Source of the DNA: Croceifilum oryzae | GTDB taxonomy: Bacteria > Bacillota > Bacilli > Thermoactinomycetales > Thermoactinomycetaceae | Direction: 5' to 3' | DNA: 64,000 nucleotides | NCBI RefSeq assembly: GCF_030814315.1 | Contig: NZ_JAUSUV010000009.1 | Span: 88,129 to 152,128, forward strand | In this document: positions 51,963 to 62,206 of the stretch, piece by piece | How positions within the stretch are numbered: position 1 is the stretch's first letter | Layout of the letters: every line of letters begins with the position of its first letter | Notes under the pieces: model-generated | The model's database searches: none | What the model was told of the DNA's origin: nothing | What the model saw: only the letters and a program-made list of their open reading frames with translations | Made by a program: the position numbers and the translations under genes

Positions 51963-52511
51963 ATGTTGATTCATTTTAAGTGGTTCTATCTTATTCCGAT
52001 TTTCCTCATACATTTCATGATACGTAGAAAGCAAGTTCCAGTGAAAAGATTCATACTGGAAATGATCTTTCTCTTTTACTTAGCTCTCTTAGTTTGTGTT
52101 ACTCTATTTCCTATTCCCATATTCATGCCAGAAGGACAAATAAGTTGGGTTGCTGGATTTAATTTTATTCCCTTTTCTACGATCGAAACATACACGGGTC
52201 GGAATAGCTTCTGGAAGCAAATCGGGGGAAATATTGCTCTATTCGCCCCATTTGGTTTCTTGATTCCTCTCATCTGGGCGAAAATAAACCGATTCATCAA
52301 AACAGCTGGATTAGCTTTATGCTTAAGTGTACTCATCGAACTATTGCAGATGTTAGGGAATGAACTATCCGGATGGAGACTTCGTGTCATCGATATAGAC
52401 GATGTGATCTTAAATGTAACAGGAGCGTGTATCGGATATATTTTGTTGCGATTGACTTTATGGATTTTTAGAGGATCGATCCGACACAATCAAAACATCC
52501 ACATACTGTAG
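51963..52511 (+). CDS. VanZ-family membrane protein
   Basis: A 182-residue membrane protein with four or five hydrophobic segments. VanZ-family motifs are the FNFIPFSTIETY segment near residue 68, GNIALFAPFGFLIPLIW near 88, and SVLIELLQMLG followed by RVIDIDDVILNVTGACIGY. VanZ confers low-level teicoplanin resistance in enterococci, but most family members have unknown roles. AAGGAGTGATTTTAT precedes the ATG. Its last 54 bases overlap convergently with the 3' end of kdpD, which is unusual but both frames are well supported. Confidence 0.9.
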   Translation: MLIHFKWFYLIPIFLIHFMIRRKQVPVKRFILEMIFLFYLALLVCVTLFPIPIFMPEGQISWVAGFNFIPFSTIETYTGRNSFWKQIGGNIALFAPFGFLIPLIWAKINRFIKTAGLALCLSVLIELLQMLGNELSGWRLRVIDIDDVILNVTGACIGYILLRLTLWIFRGSIRHNQNIHIL

Positions 52512-53600
52512 TTGTTGCATGATTATGTTAATGATAGAGCCTTTCCAGATTTCTTCCCATCTGGTACGTGCCGACATCCCCATGATAATTTGGTTAATCT
52601 TATGTTCACGGCAAACTTCTACCATTTGCTGAGCTACCTTTCTTGATCTTGCCTTTTGGACGAGAAACGTAGCCCCAAACTGCTCGGCGAGTTGCTTCCA
52701 TTCTTCGATCGATTTTGAATCAGATTTGTGCGAGCGGATATGAAGGATGTAAAGCTCTGCATTTAAACGATTCGCTATGCGGGAGCCCCGGCGAATCAAC
52801 TTTTCGGCATTAGGACCGTACTGGATACAAACTAAGATTTTCTCGTGTACACCAGACGGTTCTTCAATTCCAAGTTCTGTTCTCTCTCTTTCTAAACGTA
52901 AATCAATGTCATCCGCTACTTCCCGTAAAGATAACTCTCGCAGTGCAACCAGATTTCCCCTACGAAAAAAATTGTTAAGAGATTGCTGGATTTTATCCTT
53001 GCTATATACGTTGCCTTCTTGAATCCGAGACCGTAGTGTTTCGGGACTCACATCCACAACTTCCACTTCATCAGCTTCACGTAACATAGAGTCAGGGACT
53101 CGTTCGTTTACTTGAATCCCTGTAATTTGCCCAACAATATCTCGGACACTCTCTAAATGCTGGATATTCATAGCGGTCCAGACGTGGATGCCGGCTTCTA
53201 GTATCTCGTGAATATCTTCATACCGCTTCTTGTTTTTCGATCCGGGCACGTTGGTATGAGCTAGCTCATCAACAATGACCACGTCTGGATTACGCTTGAT
53301 AATCGAGTCTACATCTAGCTCTTGAAGCTCTTTTCCTTTGTAACGAATCGTTTGCTTCGGGATGATATCTAGGTCTTTGATTTCAGCGGCGGTGGTCGTA
53401 CGTCCATGTGTTTCGACCAAACCAACCACGATGTCTATCCCTTTGGCCCTGTGGTCATGTGCGTCTCGTAGCATGTGAAACGTCTTTCCAACACCAGGAG
53501 CCGCCCCAATGTAAATTTTGAGGCGACCCTTCTTCATTTTCTCGATCTTTTGTAAGATTTCTTCTGGAGTTAAACGCTTATACTCTCTATCATTCTGCAT
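52458..53600 (-). CDS. kdpD: Short KdpD (sensor domain without histidine kinase)
   Basis: A 380-residue protein equal to the N-terminal part of KdpD. Residues about 20-230 are the KdpD domain with Walker A GAAPGVGKTFHMLRDA and VVIVDELAHTNVPGSKNKKR; residues about 245-375 are a universal-stress-protein fold (EKILVCIQYGPNAEKLIRRG). The membrane segments, GAF region and kinase are absent. Such short KdpD forms occur in Firmicutes, and the USP part is a known c-di-AMP receptor in Staphylococcus. The C-terminus is clean, not frameshifted. It is last in kdpFABCD; no kdpE is present, so it may regulate the pump directly. Confidence 0.92.
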   Translation of the reverse strand: MQNDREYKRLTPEEILQKIEKMKKGRLKIYIGAAPGVGKTFHMLRDAHDHRAKGIDIVVGLVETHGRTTTAAEIKDLDIIPKQTIRYKGKELQELDVDSIIKRNPDVVIVDELAHTNVPGSKNKKRYEDIHEILEAGIHVWTAMNIQHLESVRDIVGQITGIQVNERVPDSMLREADEVEVVDVSPETLRSRIQEGNVYSKDKIQQSLNNFFRRGNLVALRELSLREVADDIDLRLERERTELGIEEPSGVHEKILVCIQYGPNAEKLIRRGSRIANRLNAELYILHIRSHKSDSKSIEEWKQLAEQFGATFLVQKARSRKVAQQMVEVCREHKINQIIMGMSARTRWEEIWKGSIINIIMQQLQYVDVLIVSDRSSKNP

Positions 53601-53604
53601 TCAA

Positions 53605-54171
53605 TCACGCCTTAGCTTGGATCAGCTTATGCAGATCCAGATTTAACTTGAATACGTTGACTCGCGGTTCTCCAAACACACCAAGGGCTCGGCCCTCCAC
53701 ATGCTTCTTCAGTAGGTCTTCTAATTGTTGATTGGACAAGCCAGTTGCTTTCGCCACAGCTGGGATTTGAAAGCGAGCGGCTTCTGGGCTAATATGTGGA
53801 TCTAATCCAGACCCAGAGTTCGTGATTAAGTCTAGTGGAACATCGCCTACTGACTTCCCTGGATTTTGTGCTAGCCACTTATCTGCTTCTTCCTTCGTTC
53901 TTTTGATCATTTCCTCGTTAGAAGGGGCGTAGTTTGGGGTGCCGGATGCAGCTCCGTCATATTTGATCGAAGAAATACGCCCATGGAAATACTGTGGACC
54001 TTCGAACGATTGCCCGATTAACTCGGAACCGATTGCTTGTTTTTGGTCATTATAAACCATGCTCCCATTGGCTTGATGTGGGAAAATGAGCTGAGAGATC
54101 CCCGTCATAGCGAGAGGATAACCCAGGCCCAACACGACGATCATAACTACAGCTAAACGAATACCTTTCAT
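53605..54171 (-). CDS. kdpC: Potassium-transporting ATPase KdpC subunit
   Basis: KdpC is a single-span subunit that helps KdpB bind ATP in the high-affinity K+ pump. The 188-residue protein has one N-terminal membrane segment (VVMIVVLGLGYPLAMTGI), then IGQSFEGPQYFHGRISS-type family sequence, GSGLDPHISPEAARFQIPAV and GVFGEPRVNVFKLNLDL near the C-terminus. AGGAGGAATTGTGAG precedes the ATG. It lies between kdpB and kdpD with short gaps. Confidence 0.96.
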   Translation of the reverse strand: MKGIRLAVVMIVVLGLGYPLAMTGISQLIFPHQANGSMVYNDQKQAIGSELIGQSFEGPQYFHGRISSIKYDGAASGTPNYAPSNEEMIKRTKEEADKWLAQNPGKSVGDVPLDLITNSGSGLDPHISPEAARFQIPAVAKATGLSNQQLEDLLKKHVEGRALGVFGEPRVNVFKLNLDLHKLIQAKA

Positions 54172-54191
54172 CTCACAATTCCTCCTATGTG

Positions 54192-56228
54192 TTATACAAA
54201 CAATCCGACGGCAAGGTCGATTAGCTTAATCCCAATAAACGGAGCGATCACGCCACCTAAACCGTAAATGAGTAAATTACGACGTAATAGCGCTGCAGCT
54301 GGCATCGGCTTATATGCAATTCCCTTCATCGCTAGAGGAATCAGCAAGGGAATAATAATCGCGTTAAAAATTAAAGCTGACAAAATCGCACTCGTAGGCG
54401 AATTCAGATTCATGAAGTTTAATGCTTCCATCTGTGGAATCGCCACGGTAAACATAGCTGGTAAGATCGCAAAGTATTTAGCAATATCGTTAGCAATACT
54501 GAAAGTTGTTAACGCTCCTCGTGTCATCAATAGCTGCTTCCCGATGGACACGACTTCGATGATTTTCGTGGGATCAGAGTCCAAGTCCACCATATTGGCC
54601 GCTTCCTTCGCCGCGATCGTTCCACTATTCATTGCGAGCCCTACATCTGCCTGAGCTAGAGCAGGTGCGTCATTGGTACCATCACCTGTCATCGCTACTA
54701 ATTTCCCTTGTGCTTGTTCGTCGCGGATTACTCGAATTTTATCTTCTGGTGTACTTTCGGCAATAAAGTCGTCTACCCCTGCTTCTTTGGCAATCGTGGC
54801 CGCAGTCAGAGGATTGTCCCCTGTACACATGATGGTTTTAATCCCCATTTTGCGTAACTCGTCAAATCTCTCTTTCATACCCGGTTTTACAGTGTCTTTC
54901 AAATAGATAAGCCCAACGATTTTATTCCCGACTGAAACGCCAAGTGGCGTACCACCTAGCCCAGCGATTTGATCGCTTTTTTCTTTTAGATCAGCCGGAA
55001 CTTCTCCTCCTAATTCTTGAACATATTTCTGGATCGAATCTACAGCACCTTTGCGATAAATGACACCATTTGCATCCATACCACTCATTCGGGTTTCCGC
55101 TGCAAAGGGGATAAATTCTGCTTGCTCATAAGGAGCAGGATCTACTGTAAACCCTTGACTTTTAGAGAGCTCTAAAACGGAACGCCCCTCGGGAGTCTCA
55201 TCTTTTAACGAAGATAGTACCGCCGCTCCTCTTGCTTCTGACTCTGTAGCAGAACCAACTGGGGTAAACTGTGCGGCCATCCGGTTCCCAAAAGTAATCG
55301 TTCCTGTTTTATCGAGAATCATCGTGTTAATATCGCCTGCCGCTTCGACCGCTTTGCCAGACATGGCGAGGACATTAAACCGGGTTACCCGATCCATCCC
55401 CGCAATCCCGATGGCCGAAAGAAGTCCACCAATCGTGGTAGGGATCAAACAGACAAGTAACGCAATCAACGTAGCAATCTGTAAATGAACGCCTACATAG
55501 CCAGCAATCGGCAATAAGGTAACGACGACCATGAGGAACGTTAACGTCAAGGTAATCAACAACGTGTTTAGAGCAAGTTCATTCGGTGTTTTTTGACGAG
55601 ATGCTCCTTCGACTAAGGAAATCATCTTATCCAGGAATGATTCACCAGGATCAGCTGTAATTCGTATTTTGATCGAATCACTCACTACCTTCGTCCCGCC
55701 TGTGACAGAGCTAAAGTCGCCACCTGCTTCTTTAATCACTGGTGCTGATTCCCCTGTGATCGCAGATTCATCAATCGAAGCTAATCCCTCGATGATCTCT
55801 CCATCTCCGGGAACCAAGTCCCCTGTTTCGACTACTACCACATCGCCTTTTCGTAATTCAGTAGATGAAACCTTCTCGATTTCACCTTTCTCATTCACTC
55901 GTTTTGCTACAGTATCTGCCTTGGTTTTTTTCAGAGAATCTGCCTGCGCCTTCCCTCTACCTTCGGCAAGTGCTTCGGCAAAGTTGGCAAATAAAATCGT
56001 GAAAAATAGAATGACAAACACCGCAATGGTGTAGCCCATCTGATTTTGTATTCCAAAATAACCCGGCATCAGAATCATCAACAGAGTAATGAAGGTCCCT
56101 ACTTCTACCACAAACATGACCGGATTTCGCATCATGATAAGTGGGTTCAATTTTTTAAAGCTATCTCGTAACGCTTGACGAACAATCGGTCCTTGAAACA
56201 TCGATTGATTTTTCGTTTGCGAATTCAT
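54192..56228 (-). CDS. kdpB: Potassium-transporting ATPase ATP-binding subunit KdpB
   Basis: The P-type ATPase subunit, 678 residues from the ATG at 56228. Motifs are the actuator [12 protein letters not shown] near residue 150, the phosphorylation site [14 protein letters not shown] near 305, [18 protein letters not shown], and [20 protein letters not shown] near 510. The longer frame to 56273 would overlap kdpA, and GGGAGAG precedes 56228. It belongs to kdpFABCD under c-di-AMP riboswitch control. Confidence 0.97.
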   Translation of the reverse strand: MNSQTKNQSMFQGPIVRQALRDSFKKLNPLIMMRNPVMFVVEVGTFITLLMILMPGYFGIQNQMGYTIAVFVILFFTILFANFAEALAEGRGKAQADSLKKTKADTVAKRVNEKGEIEKVSSTELRKGDVVVVETGDLVPGDGEIIEGLASIDESAITGESAPVIKEAGGDFSSVTGGTKVVSDSIKIRITADPGESFLDKMISLVEGASRQKTPNELALNTLLITLTLTFLMVVVTLLPIAGYVGVHLQIATLIALLVCLIPTTIGGLLSAIGIAGMDRVTRFNVLAMSGKAVEAAGDINTMILDKTGTITFGNRMAAQFTPVGSATESEARGAAVLSSLKDETPEGRSVLELSKSQGFTVDPAPYEQAEFIPFAAETRMSGMDANGVIYRKGAVDSIQKYVQELGGEVPADLKEKSDQIAGLGGTPLGVSVGNKIVGLIYLKDTVKPGMKERFDELRKMGIKTIMCTGDNPLTAATIAKEAGVDDFIAESTPEDKIRVIRDEQAQGKLVAMTGDGTNDAPALAQADVGLAMNSGTIAAKEAANMVDLDSDPTKIIEVVSIGKQLLMTRGALTTFSIANDIAKYFAILPAMFTVAIPQMEALNFMNLNSPTSAILSALIFNAIIIPLLIPLAMKGIAYKPMPAAALLRRNLLIYGLGGVIAPFIGIKLIDLAVGLFV

Positions 56229-56247
56229 TTTGTAATTTCTCTCCCTT

Positions 56248-57933
56248 TTAACGAATAGACAAAAACTCTGCAATCGGACCTAGAACGAGGACGGGGAAAA
56301 AGGTAAGAGCCCCTATGATCAGCACCGTTCCGATCAGAATCGCCCCGAACGTTGCATTGTCAGTACGGAATGTGCCGATCGTCTCAGGTACGGGTTGCTT
56401 TTGTGTTAATGAACCGGCTACCGCCAACAAAGCAATGATCGAAATATAACGTCCGAGTATCATCACAATCCCGGTAGAGATATTCCAAAAAGGTGTATTA
56501 TCTCCTAATCCTTCAAATCCTGAACCGTTATTCGCTCCCGCTGATGTAAACTCATATATTACTTGCGAGATCCCATGGAAGCCTCCGTTACTGATCGCAT
56601 CTGTTCCTAAATGAGTCATAAAGGCAATGGCAGATGGACCTAGGATAATAAGCGGATGAATCAACAAAGCGATCACAATCAACTTCATTTCACGTGGCTC
56701 GATTTTCCGTCCTAAAAATTCGGGTGTACGACCTACCATGAGTCCCGCTAGGAAAACCGCTAGAATCGCGTACATCAATAGATTGACAAAACCAGTACCT
56801 TCTCCGCCAAACACATTGTTTAACATCATTAGTCCAAATGGAACGAGGCTACCGATTGGCGTAAGTGTATCGTGCATATTATTCACAGTACCTGTGGTGG
56901 CCGCAGTGGTTAATGCAGTAAAGAAACTGGAAAGTGGGATCCCAAATCGCACTTCTTTTCCTTCCATGCTACCTTGAGCCGAAGAAAATCCTAGCTTATT
57001 TAACGCCGGGTTCCCTGCTTGTTCGGCACAATAAATCACGGTAAGAACAATAAGGAAAATCGCCATCATCGATCCGAACAAAACCCAACCTTGTTTCCGA
57101 TTCTTCACCATCAATCCATAGGTGATAAGGAGAGCAGCAGGAATGCACCACATGGCTAAGATTTGAAGAATGTTCGTGATAGCATTTGGATTCTCAAACG
57201 GATGAGCCGAGTTGACTCCAAAGAATCCTCCACCATTTGTCCCGATATGCTTAATCGATTCCAGAGAAGCTACTGGTCCCATCGCAATCGTCTGTGCTTT
57301 TCCTTCCAATGTCGTAATGGTTGTACTTGCGTCCAATGTTTGGGGGACACCGAATGCAACGAGTAATATCGTCAAAATCACAGAAAGCGGTAGCAACACA
57401 CGAACATTTGCCCTGATGTAGTCTTGATAGAAATTCCCGATGGTTTTCCCTTTGCTCGATAAAGCTCGAATGACGGCAATCGCCACCGCTAAACCCGTTG
57501 CCGCAGAGGTAAACATCATCATCGTCACGAATATCATTTGCGTTAAAATCGTGAGACCCGACTCACCACTGTAATGTTGCAAATCCGTATTTGTCATAAA
57601 GCTAATCGCTGTATTAAAAGAGAGAGTTGATTCCATATTGGAAATCTTACCTGGGTTTAGAGGTAAGAAATTCTGAACTCGTAATACTACGTAAGAAATC
57701 CCTAACAGCGCCGCATTCGCTAAGATTAAGGAAAGAGCATACTTTTTCCAGCCCGTCTCCTCCCGACTTTGAATCCCCGCTACCCGATAGATAAATTTTT
57801 CAAAAGGGGCGAAGAATCGGTCTAGCTTAGTCTCTTCCCTCGAAAACGCCAGTTGTAAATATTTTGCTAATGGTATCGCAATCACAAATAGTAAAATCAA
57901 GATAAGCAGAAACTGTAAAGTAGCATTTCCCAT
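56248..57933 (-). CDS. kdpA: Potassium-transporting ATPase potassium-binding subunit KdpA
   Basis: The channel-like subunit that binds K+, 561 residues and ten membrane segments. Selectivity-filter regions are recognisable: [16 protein letters not shown] near residue 110, [20 protein letters not shown] near 230, [19 protein letters not shown] and [13 protein letters not shown]. The ATG at 57933 with GGGAGGATTTTTG upstream gives the usual length; the frame to 57990 overlaps kdpF. It lies 28 bases downstream of kdpF. Confidence 0.97.
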   Translation of the reverse strand: MGNATLQFLLILILLFVIAIPLAKYLQLAFSREETKLDRFFAPFEKFIYRVAGIQSREETGWKKYALSLILANAALLGISYVVLRVQNFLPLNPGKISNMESTLSFNTAISFMTNTDLQHYSGESGLTILTQMIFVTMMMFTSAATGLAVAIAVIRALSSKGKTIGNFYQDYIRANVRVLLPLSVILTILLVAFGVPQTLDASTTITTLEGKAQTIAMGPVASLESIKHIGTNGGGFFGVNSAHPFENPNAITNILQILAMWCIPAALLITYGLMVKNRKQGWVLFGSMMAIFLIVLTVIYCAEQAGNPALNKLGFSSAQGSMEGKEVRFGIPLSSFFTALTTAATTGTVNNMHDTLTPIGSLVPFGLMMLNNVFGGEGTGFVNLLMYAILAVFLAGLMVGRTPEFLGRKIEPREMKLIVIALLIHPLIILGPSAIAFMTHLGTDAISNGGFHGISQVIYEFTSAGANNGSGFEGLGDNTPFWNISTGIVMILGRYISIIALLAVAGSLTQKQPVPETIGTFRTDNATFGAILIGTVLIIGALTFFPVLVLGPIAEFLSIR

Positions 57934-57961
57934 TGTGCAAAAATCCTCCCATTGGTTATCG

Positions 57962-58045
57962 TTAAAACTTCTCCGGATAAAGTAAGGCATAGACTAGATA
58001 GATAAAAATCGCGAGTGTAACAGCACACATAAACCAGATCACCAT
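57962..58045 (-). CDS. kdpF: KdpF, small membrane subunit of the potassium pump
   Basis: A 27-codon ORF directly ahead of kdpA. It encodes one membrane helix (VIWFMCAVTLAIFIYLVYAL) ending LYPEKF, which is the size and pattern of KdpF, a lipid-like stabiliser of KdpABC. GGAGGCGGTAA precedes the ATG. It is the first gene after the c-di-AMP riboswitch and its terminator. Confidence 0.9.
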   Translation of the reverse strand: MVIWFMCAVTLAIFIYLVYALLYPEKF

Positions 58046-58106
58046 TTACCGCCTCCACACTTAAAATCGTTTATTTTCTCAGTTATTCCATATTTTTTTG
58101 CACGCA

Positions 58107-58140
58107 AAAAGCCAACAGGTGGTTATCCTGTTGGCTTTAA
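58107..58140 (-). terminator. Riboswitch-controlled terminator before kdpF
   Basis: AAAGCCAACAGG and CCTGTTGGCTTT form a 12-bp perfect stem followed by TTTGCG on the - strand, between the c-di-AMP aptamer and kdpF. Confidence 0.92.
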
Positions 58141-58169
58141 TCTAATACCCACAATAAATAACCCCCCTC

Positions 58170-58315
58170 TCACTACGCTTACGAGGTTAGCTGACGGATT
58201 CGGGTGCTGAGAGTCACCCTACTCATCAAATAGGCATCATTTGATAAGATTCACCCCATGTGGTCTTTAATCAACCACAGTTGGTTCCCCCGTTCCCATT
58301 GGAATTCAGCGATTA
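58170..58315 (-). promoter_or_regulatory. c-di-AMP riboswitch (ydaO-yuaA class)
   Basis: On the - strand the ydaO consensus blocks occur in order: CGCTGAATTCC, GGGAACGGGGGAACCA, GGGGTGAATC, AGGGTGACTCTCAGCACCCG, AATCCGTCAGCTAACCTCGT and AAGCG. The terminator at 58107-58140 follows, so c-di-AMP binding should switch off kdpFABCD when potassium is plentiful. A direct match to a known riboswitch class that also controls kdp and ktr genes in other Bacillales. Confidence 0.96.
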
Positions 58316-58475
58316 TAGGGAAAAGATGTTTTTATATGAAATTGAACTAATCTTACTCCCGTAGCAAGCGACTGTACAGACGCATTTCAGGCGAAAAATA
58401 GGCATATGATCCTCGTTATCGTTCATATTAGCGCTTACATGAAGAGTTTTCTTTTCTAATCTTCATTTCTCTACT

Positions 58476-58516
58476 TAAAAAAGCATCCTATCTAGGCGTA
58501 TCTAGACAGAATGCTC
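58476..58516 (-). terminator. Terminator after nupC
   Basis: AGCATTCTGTCTAGA and CTAGATAGGATGCT arms pair imperfectly and are followed by TTTTTTAAG on the - strand, just after the nupC stop codon. The 160 bases between here and the riboswitch hold nothing that I recognise apart from the presumed kdp promoter. Confidence 0.85.
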
Positions 58517-58524
58517 TTCGTTCC

Positions 58525-59706
58525 CTACAAAAACAATCCAACAATCGTACCCGATAAAATCGAGGCTAAGGTAGAACCGTACAATAGTTTTAAACCAAAC
58601 TTCGCTACTTCATCCCCCTTCTTCTCATTCAACGCCTTAATCGCACCGGTAATAATCCCGATCGAGCTAAAGTTGGCGAAGCTAACCAGGAAGACGGAGA
58701 CGATTCCGACGGTTTTAGCAGATAGTTGTTTGGACACATTTTGGAAGTCAAGCATGGCCACAAACTCATTGGTTACTAGTTTAGTCGCCATCACACTCCC
58801 AGCTCTCACTGCTTCATTGAAAGGCACTCCCATCAAGAAAGCAATCGGTGCAAAGATATAACCAAGTATGGTTTGGAACGAAATATGGAAGATAAATGAA
58901 AACAGGAAGTTAATGAAGTTGATCAAAGCAATGTACCCAAGCAACATCGCAGCCACAATAATCGCCACTTTAAACCCATCCATAATGCTCTCGCTAATGG
59001 TTTGAAAGAGGTTAAGCTTCTCCGCTGATTGCTCAATCGCTAAATCGTCCTCATCTCCCAGGTCATAAGGGTTAATGAGATTGGCAATGATGAGTGCGGA
59101 AAAAATATTGATGATAATCGCCACAACCACATATTTCGGCTCCACCATCGTCATATATGCCCCTACGATCGCGATACTAACGGCGCTCATCGCCGAGGTA
59201 CATAACGTGTAAAGACGACGCTTAGATACTAAACCGAGCTGTTTCTTAGTGGTCAGGAACACTTCGGATTGTCCCAATATCGCGGAAGAAACGGCTACAT
59301 AGTTCTCTAATTTTCCCATGCCATTTATCTTACTTAAGCCGAGTCCGATCATCCGAATGATAAACGGCAATATGTGATAATGACTTAAGATCCCGATCAA
59401 TACCGAGATAAAGACAATCGGCAGTAGTACATCAAGAAAAAAGGTAGATGCTCCATTGTTCTCTAACCCACCGAATACAAAATCGACACCACTAATCCCA
59501 AGCACCACTAACTTGTGAAATGCTTGGGAAAAACCAGACACAATGGTAATCCCTATTTTTGTACTCAGCATAAAAAAGGTAAGAATCCCTTCTACCACTA
59601 ACATCGCAATAATAGGCTTCAGTTTAATATCTCTTCGATTATTGCTGGCTATATAGCCTAACACAAAAACCAAAAGTAAACCTGTAAGGAAAAAAAACAC
59701 ACTCAT
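58525..59706 (-). CDS. nupC: Concentrative nucleoside transporter (NupC type)
   Basis: A CNT-family H+ or Na+ coupled nucleoside importer, 393 residues with about eight or nine membrane segments. Family sequence is visible in GISGVDFVFGGLENNGASTF near residue 77, VAVSSAILGQSEVFLTTKKQ near 135, TLCTSAMSAVSIAIVGAYM, and VGIVSVFLVSFANFSSIGII in the last third. CAGGAGACGAAAAT precedes the ATG at 59706, preferred to 59769. It may feed the nucleoside phosphorylases encoded at 17999-22191. Confidence 0.94.
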   Translation of the reverse strand: MSVFFFLTGLLLVFVLGYIASNNRRDIKLKPIIAMLVVEGILTFFMLSTKIGITIVSGFSQAFHKLVVLGISGVDFVFGGLENNGASTFFLDVLLPIVFISVLIGILSHYHILPFIIRMIGLGLSKINGMGKLENYVAVSSAILGQSEVFLTTKKQLGLVSKRRLYTLCTSAMSAVSIAIVGAYMTMVEPKYVVVAIIINIFSALIIANLINPYDLGDEDDLAIEQSAEKLNLFQTISESIMDGFKVAIIVAAMLLGYIALINFINFLFSFIFHISFQTILGYIFAPIAFLMGVPFNEAVRAGSVMATKLVTNEFVAMLDFQNVSKQLSAKTVGIVSVFLVSFANFSSIGIITGAIKALNEKKGDEVAKFGLKLLYGSTLASILSGTIVGLFL

Positions 59707-59795
59707 ATTTTCGTCTCCTGTTTCATTGTGATTAGCGTTATTTTTCCAAAGAAAGATGGGTTCATACACCCTTTCTTCCTTTTCTCAAACAAAAG

Positions 59796-59826
59796 AAAAA
59801 GCCCCTGCATAATCTGGGGGTTTTTT
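59796..59826 (-). terminator. Terminator of the PepT-like gene
   Basis: AACCCCCAGATTATGCAGGGGCTTTTTC on the - strand forms a short GC-rich hairpin with flanking A and T runs after the stop codon at 59851. Confidence 0.75.
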
Positions 59827-59850
59827 CATGAAACGGAATCTATTTTTATC

Positions 59851-60969
59851 TTATTCAGCACATTCCTGTGCAACTGCTACAAATAACTCAGCGGCTTTGT
59901 TGAGCTCTGCGATCGGCATATGCTCCTCGGTGGTATGTATTTTCTTATATCCGATTCCAAAGTTGACAGTTGGAATACCGTATCCAGCTATCACGTTGGC
60001 ATCACTACCACCGCCGCTTCCACCAATCGCTGGCGTACGACCAATCCGTTTCACAGCCGTAACTGCTTTTTGGACAACTAGATCTTTTTCTGTGAAAGAA
60101 AATCCTGGGTAGAGGACATTGGTTTCCACATCAGCTGTCGCACCGAAGTCAGCGGCCGCGGACTGGAATCCTTGTACCATTTTTTCTACTTGTTGCTGAA
60201 GCTTTTCTTCATTACGGCTTCGAGCCTCAGCTAGGATTTCCACGTATTCTGTCACGATGTTAGTTGCAGTACCTCCGTGGAAGCTACCAATGTTTGCTGT
60301 CGTCTCTTCATCAATCCGTCCTAGCGGCATACGAGAGATGGCACGACTAGCTACTTGAATGGCACTAATACCCGCTTCCGGATTTACTCCTGCATGCGCC
60401 GCACGACCGTGGATGCGAGCGAGGATCTTCACTTGGGATGGAGCGCTCACGATGATCTCTCCTACTGGTCCATTGGAGTCTAAAGCAAAGCCGAAATCTG
60501 CTTTTACGTATTGTCGTTCTAAGTGGCGAGCACCCACTAATCCGGATTCTTCTCCGATCGTTAGAACCAATTGAATCGTACCGTGAGCGATTTTCTGCTC
60601 CTTCAGCACCCGAATACCTTCTAAGATGGCTGCAAGACCCGCTTTATCGTCACTGCCCAGAATCGTTGTTCCATCAGAATAGATATGATCATCTTTGATA
60701 ATCGGCTTGATGCCTTTTCCTGGAGTAACGGTATCCATATGGGAAGTAAAATAAATCGTAGGAGCATCTTCCACAGTACCTTTTAGCGTAGCAATGAGGT
60801 TTCCCGCACCATACTTTGTCACAGCTGCTGAGCCATCTTCCACTACATCTAGTCCAAGATCGGTTAGCTTCTGTTTCAACAGGTCACAAATCGCACGTTC
60901 GTCCCCTGTTTCGCTGTCCACTTGTACAAGTTCAATAAATTCATCAAGTATTCTTTGTTGGTTAATCAT
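59851..60969 (-). CDS. M20 family peptidase, PepT/YqjE-like
   Basis: A 372-residue metallopeptidase. The M20 zinc ligands and catalytic acids lie in IYFTSHMDTVTPG (near residue 70), GSDDKAGLAAILEG (near 105), LTIGEESGLVGARHLE (near 137), and EHMPIAELNKAAELF towards the C-terminus (His). A dimerisation lid spans about 170-280. It resembles tripeptidase T and its paralogue YqjE; strict substrate assignment is not possible. GAGAGGAAGTCC precedes the ATG at 60969; the frame to 61014 is unlikely. Confidence 0.9.
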   Translation of the reverse strand: MINQQRILDEFIELVQVDSETGDERAICDLLKQKLTDLGLDVVEDGSAAVTKYGAGNLIATLKGTVEDAPTIYFTSHMDTVTPGKGIKPIIKDDHIYSDGTTILGSDDKAGLAAILEGIRVLKEQKIAHGTIQLVLTIGEESGLVGARHLERQYVKADFGFALDSNGPVGEIIVSAPSQVKILARIHGRAAHAGVNPEAGISAIQVASRAISRMPLGRIDEETTANIGSFHGGTATNIVTEYVEILAEARSRNEEKLQQQVEKMVQGFQSAAADFGATADVETNVLYPGFSFTEKDLVVQKAVTAVKRIGRTPAIGGSGGGSDANVIAGYGIPTVNFGIGYKKIHTTEEHMPIAELNKAAELFVAVAQECAE

Positions 60970-61039
60970 AATGGACTTCCTCTCCTCGTCAAGGGTATGC
61001 GTATATTGTAACACCGTTTTCGGATTTATACAGAAAGGT

Positions 61040-62059
61040 TCATCTCTTTTTACTTAAAAATTCTAGAACTTGGTTAAAGGTTTTTTGTCCTGCTGGAGTA
61101 TTCATTTTAAATTGAAATTCATGAACTAACTCACCAAACTCTTTTTTATCAAAGAAAAGAGCATCTACATATACCCCTTTACTCTGTAATGCCGCAGCTA
61201 GTTCTCTCCCTTGATCTTCAAATGATCCCTTATTCCCATCGGTAATAAAGGAAGGGGGGAATTTTTCGGTAACATGATTTAAAACAGCTGCTATTTTTAC
61301 TTCCGGTAACCCTTCCCAATCTTTTCTACCCAAGTATGCCCATCCCGTGGTACGCAAGAAGTCCTGTATGTTTTTACTGGTTTCCATCTTAGCTAGATTC
61401 GGCATATTATACGGACCACAAAAAAGCAACACGCCCTTAATCGTAGCCGGATCCACGACTGCATCAATCTTGTTTAGCTTTTCATACTCTTTTGATGTCT
61501 GAATGTTAACGAACTGGCTTGATATCTGGGCACCAGCAGAGTCTCCGGCAAAATAAACCCGATCTAAGTTTAGTTCATATTTCTTATCATTTTTCTTCAT
61601 GTATTCATATGCTTCACCTAGTTGAAGGACAGGGGTAGGATATTTTCTTTTTGGGGCTAGGGCATAGTTGATATTCACCACAGTATAACCATGGGAGGCC
61701 AATTCTACCGCATATCCAGTAATATTCGATTTATCCCCTCCTACAAACCCTCCACCATGGACCCAAAAAATAGTCGGGGTTTCCCTTGTTCGATTTTTTG
61801 GATAGATGATATCTAATTGACCATCTGGAAACTTGGACTGATAATCGATATCCTTAACGATTGTCGTTTTATTTTCAGCATCTCCATGTACTGCGGATGG
61901 GGCGAATACGCCACCTTCAAATGCTCTTTTAATCAAAAATGATTTTGGAACGGGAGAAAGGTTCCAATAACTAATCCCGGCAATGGCTAGTCCTATTATA
62001 GTGATGAACGTGATAAGCATCCTTTTTTTCCATGTTCCCCTGAGCTTGATTGTTTTCAT
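61040..62059 (-). CDS. Membrane-anchored alpha/beta hydrolase (esterase/lipase-like)
   Basis: A 339-residue protein with one N-terminal membrane anchor (LITFITIIGLAIAGISYW), so the enzyme faces outward. The hydrolase domain has the oxyanion motif TIFWVHGGGFVGGDKSN (about residue 105) and nucleophile elbow VYFAGDSAGAQISS (about 170); the catalytic Asp is probably in FITDGNKGSFEDQG and the His in ELVHEFQFK. This is the HSL/BD-FAE type. The ATG at 62059 is preferred to 62149 because of length and an upstream GTGGAG. Substrate unknown. Confidence 0.87.
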   Translation of the reverse strand: MKTIKLRGTWKKRMLITFITIIGLAIAGISYWNLSPVPKSFLIKRAFEGGVFAPSAVHGDAENKTTIVKDIDYQSKFPDGQLDIIYPKNRTRETPTIFWVHGGGFVGGDKSNITGYAVELASHGYTVVNINYALAPKRKYPTPVLQLGEAYEYMKKNDKKYELNLDRVYFAGDSAGAQISSQFVNIQTSKEYEKLNKIDAVVDPATIKGVLLFCGPYNMPNLAKMETSKNIQDFLRTTGWAYLGRKDWEGLPEVKIAAVLNHVTEKFPPSFITDGNKGSFEDQGRELAAALQSKGVYVDALFFDKKEFGELVHEFQFKMNTPAGQKTFNQVLEFLSKKR

Positions 62060-62135
62060 TTGTATGTAACTCCACTCTTTGATTAATGATGTACTCTTAG
62101 TAAGAGAGTATAACCCATTTGTCTTGAAAAAATTG

Positions 62136-62177
62136 AAACCAGCCTGCAAATCGAACTCTCGATTTACAGGCTGGTTC
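62136..62177 (-). terminator. Terminator of the long collagen-like gene
   Basis: AACCAGCCTGTAAATCG and CGATTTGCAGGCTGGTT pair over 17 bp with one mismatch; TTCAATTTTTTC follows on the - strand. Confidence 0.9.
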
Positions 62178-62206
62178 TGTATAAGGATAAAGCGATATTT
62201 TGTACC

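Noticed and set aside
52458..53600. kdpD as a truncated pseudogene
   Set aside because: The frame is clean, the end matches a natural short KdpD form of Firmicutes, and no kinase remnants lie downstream.
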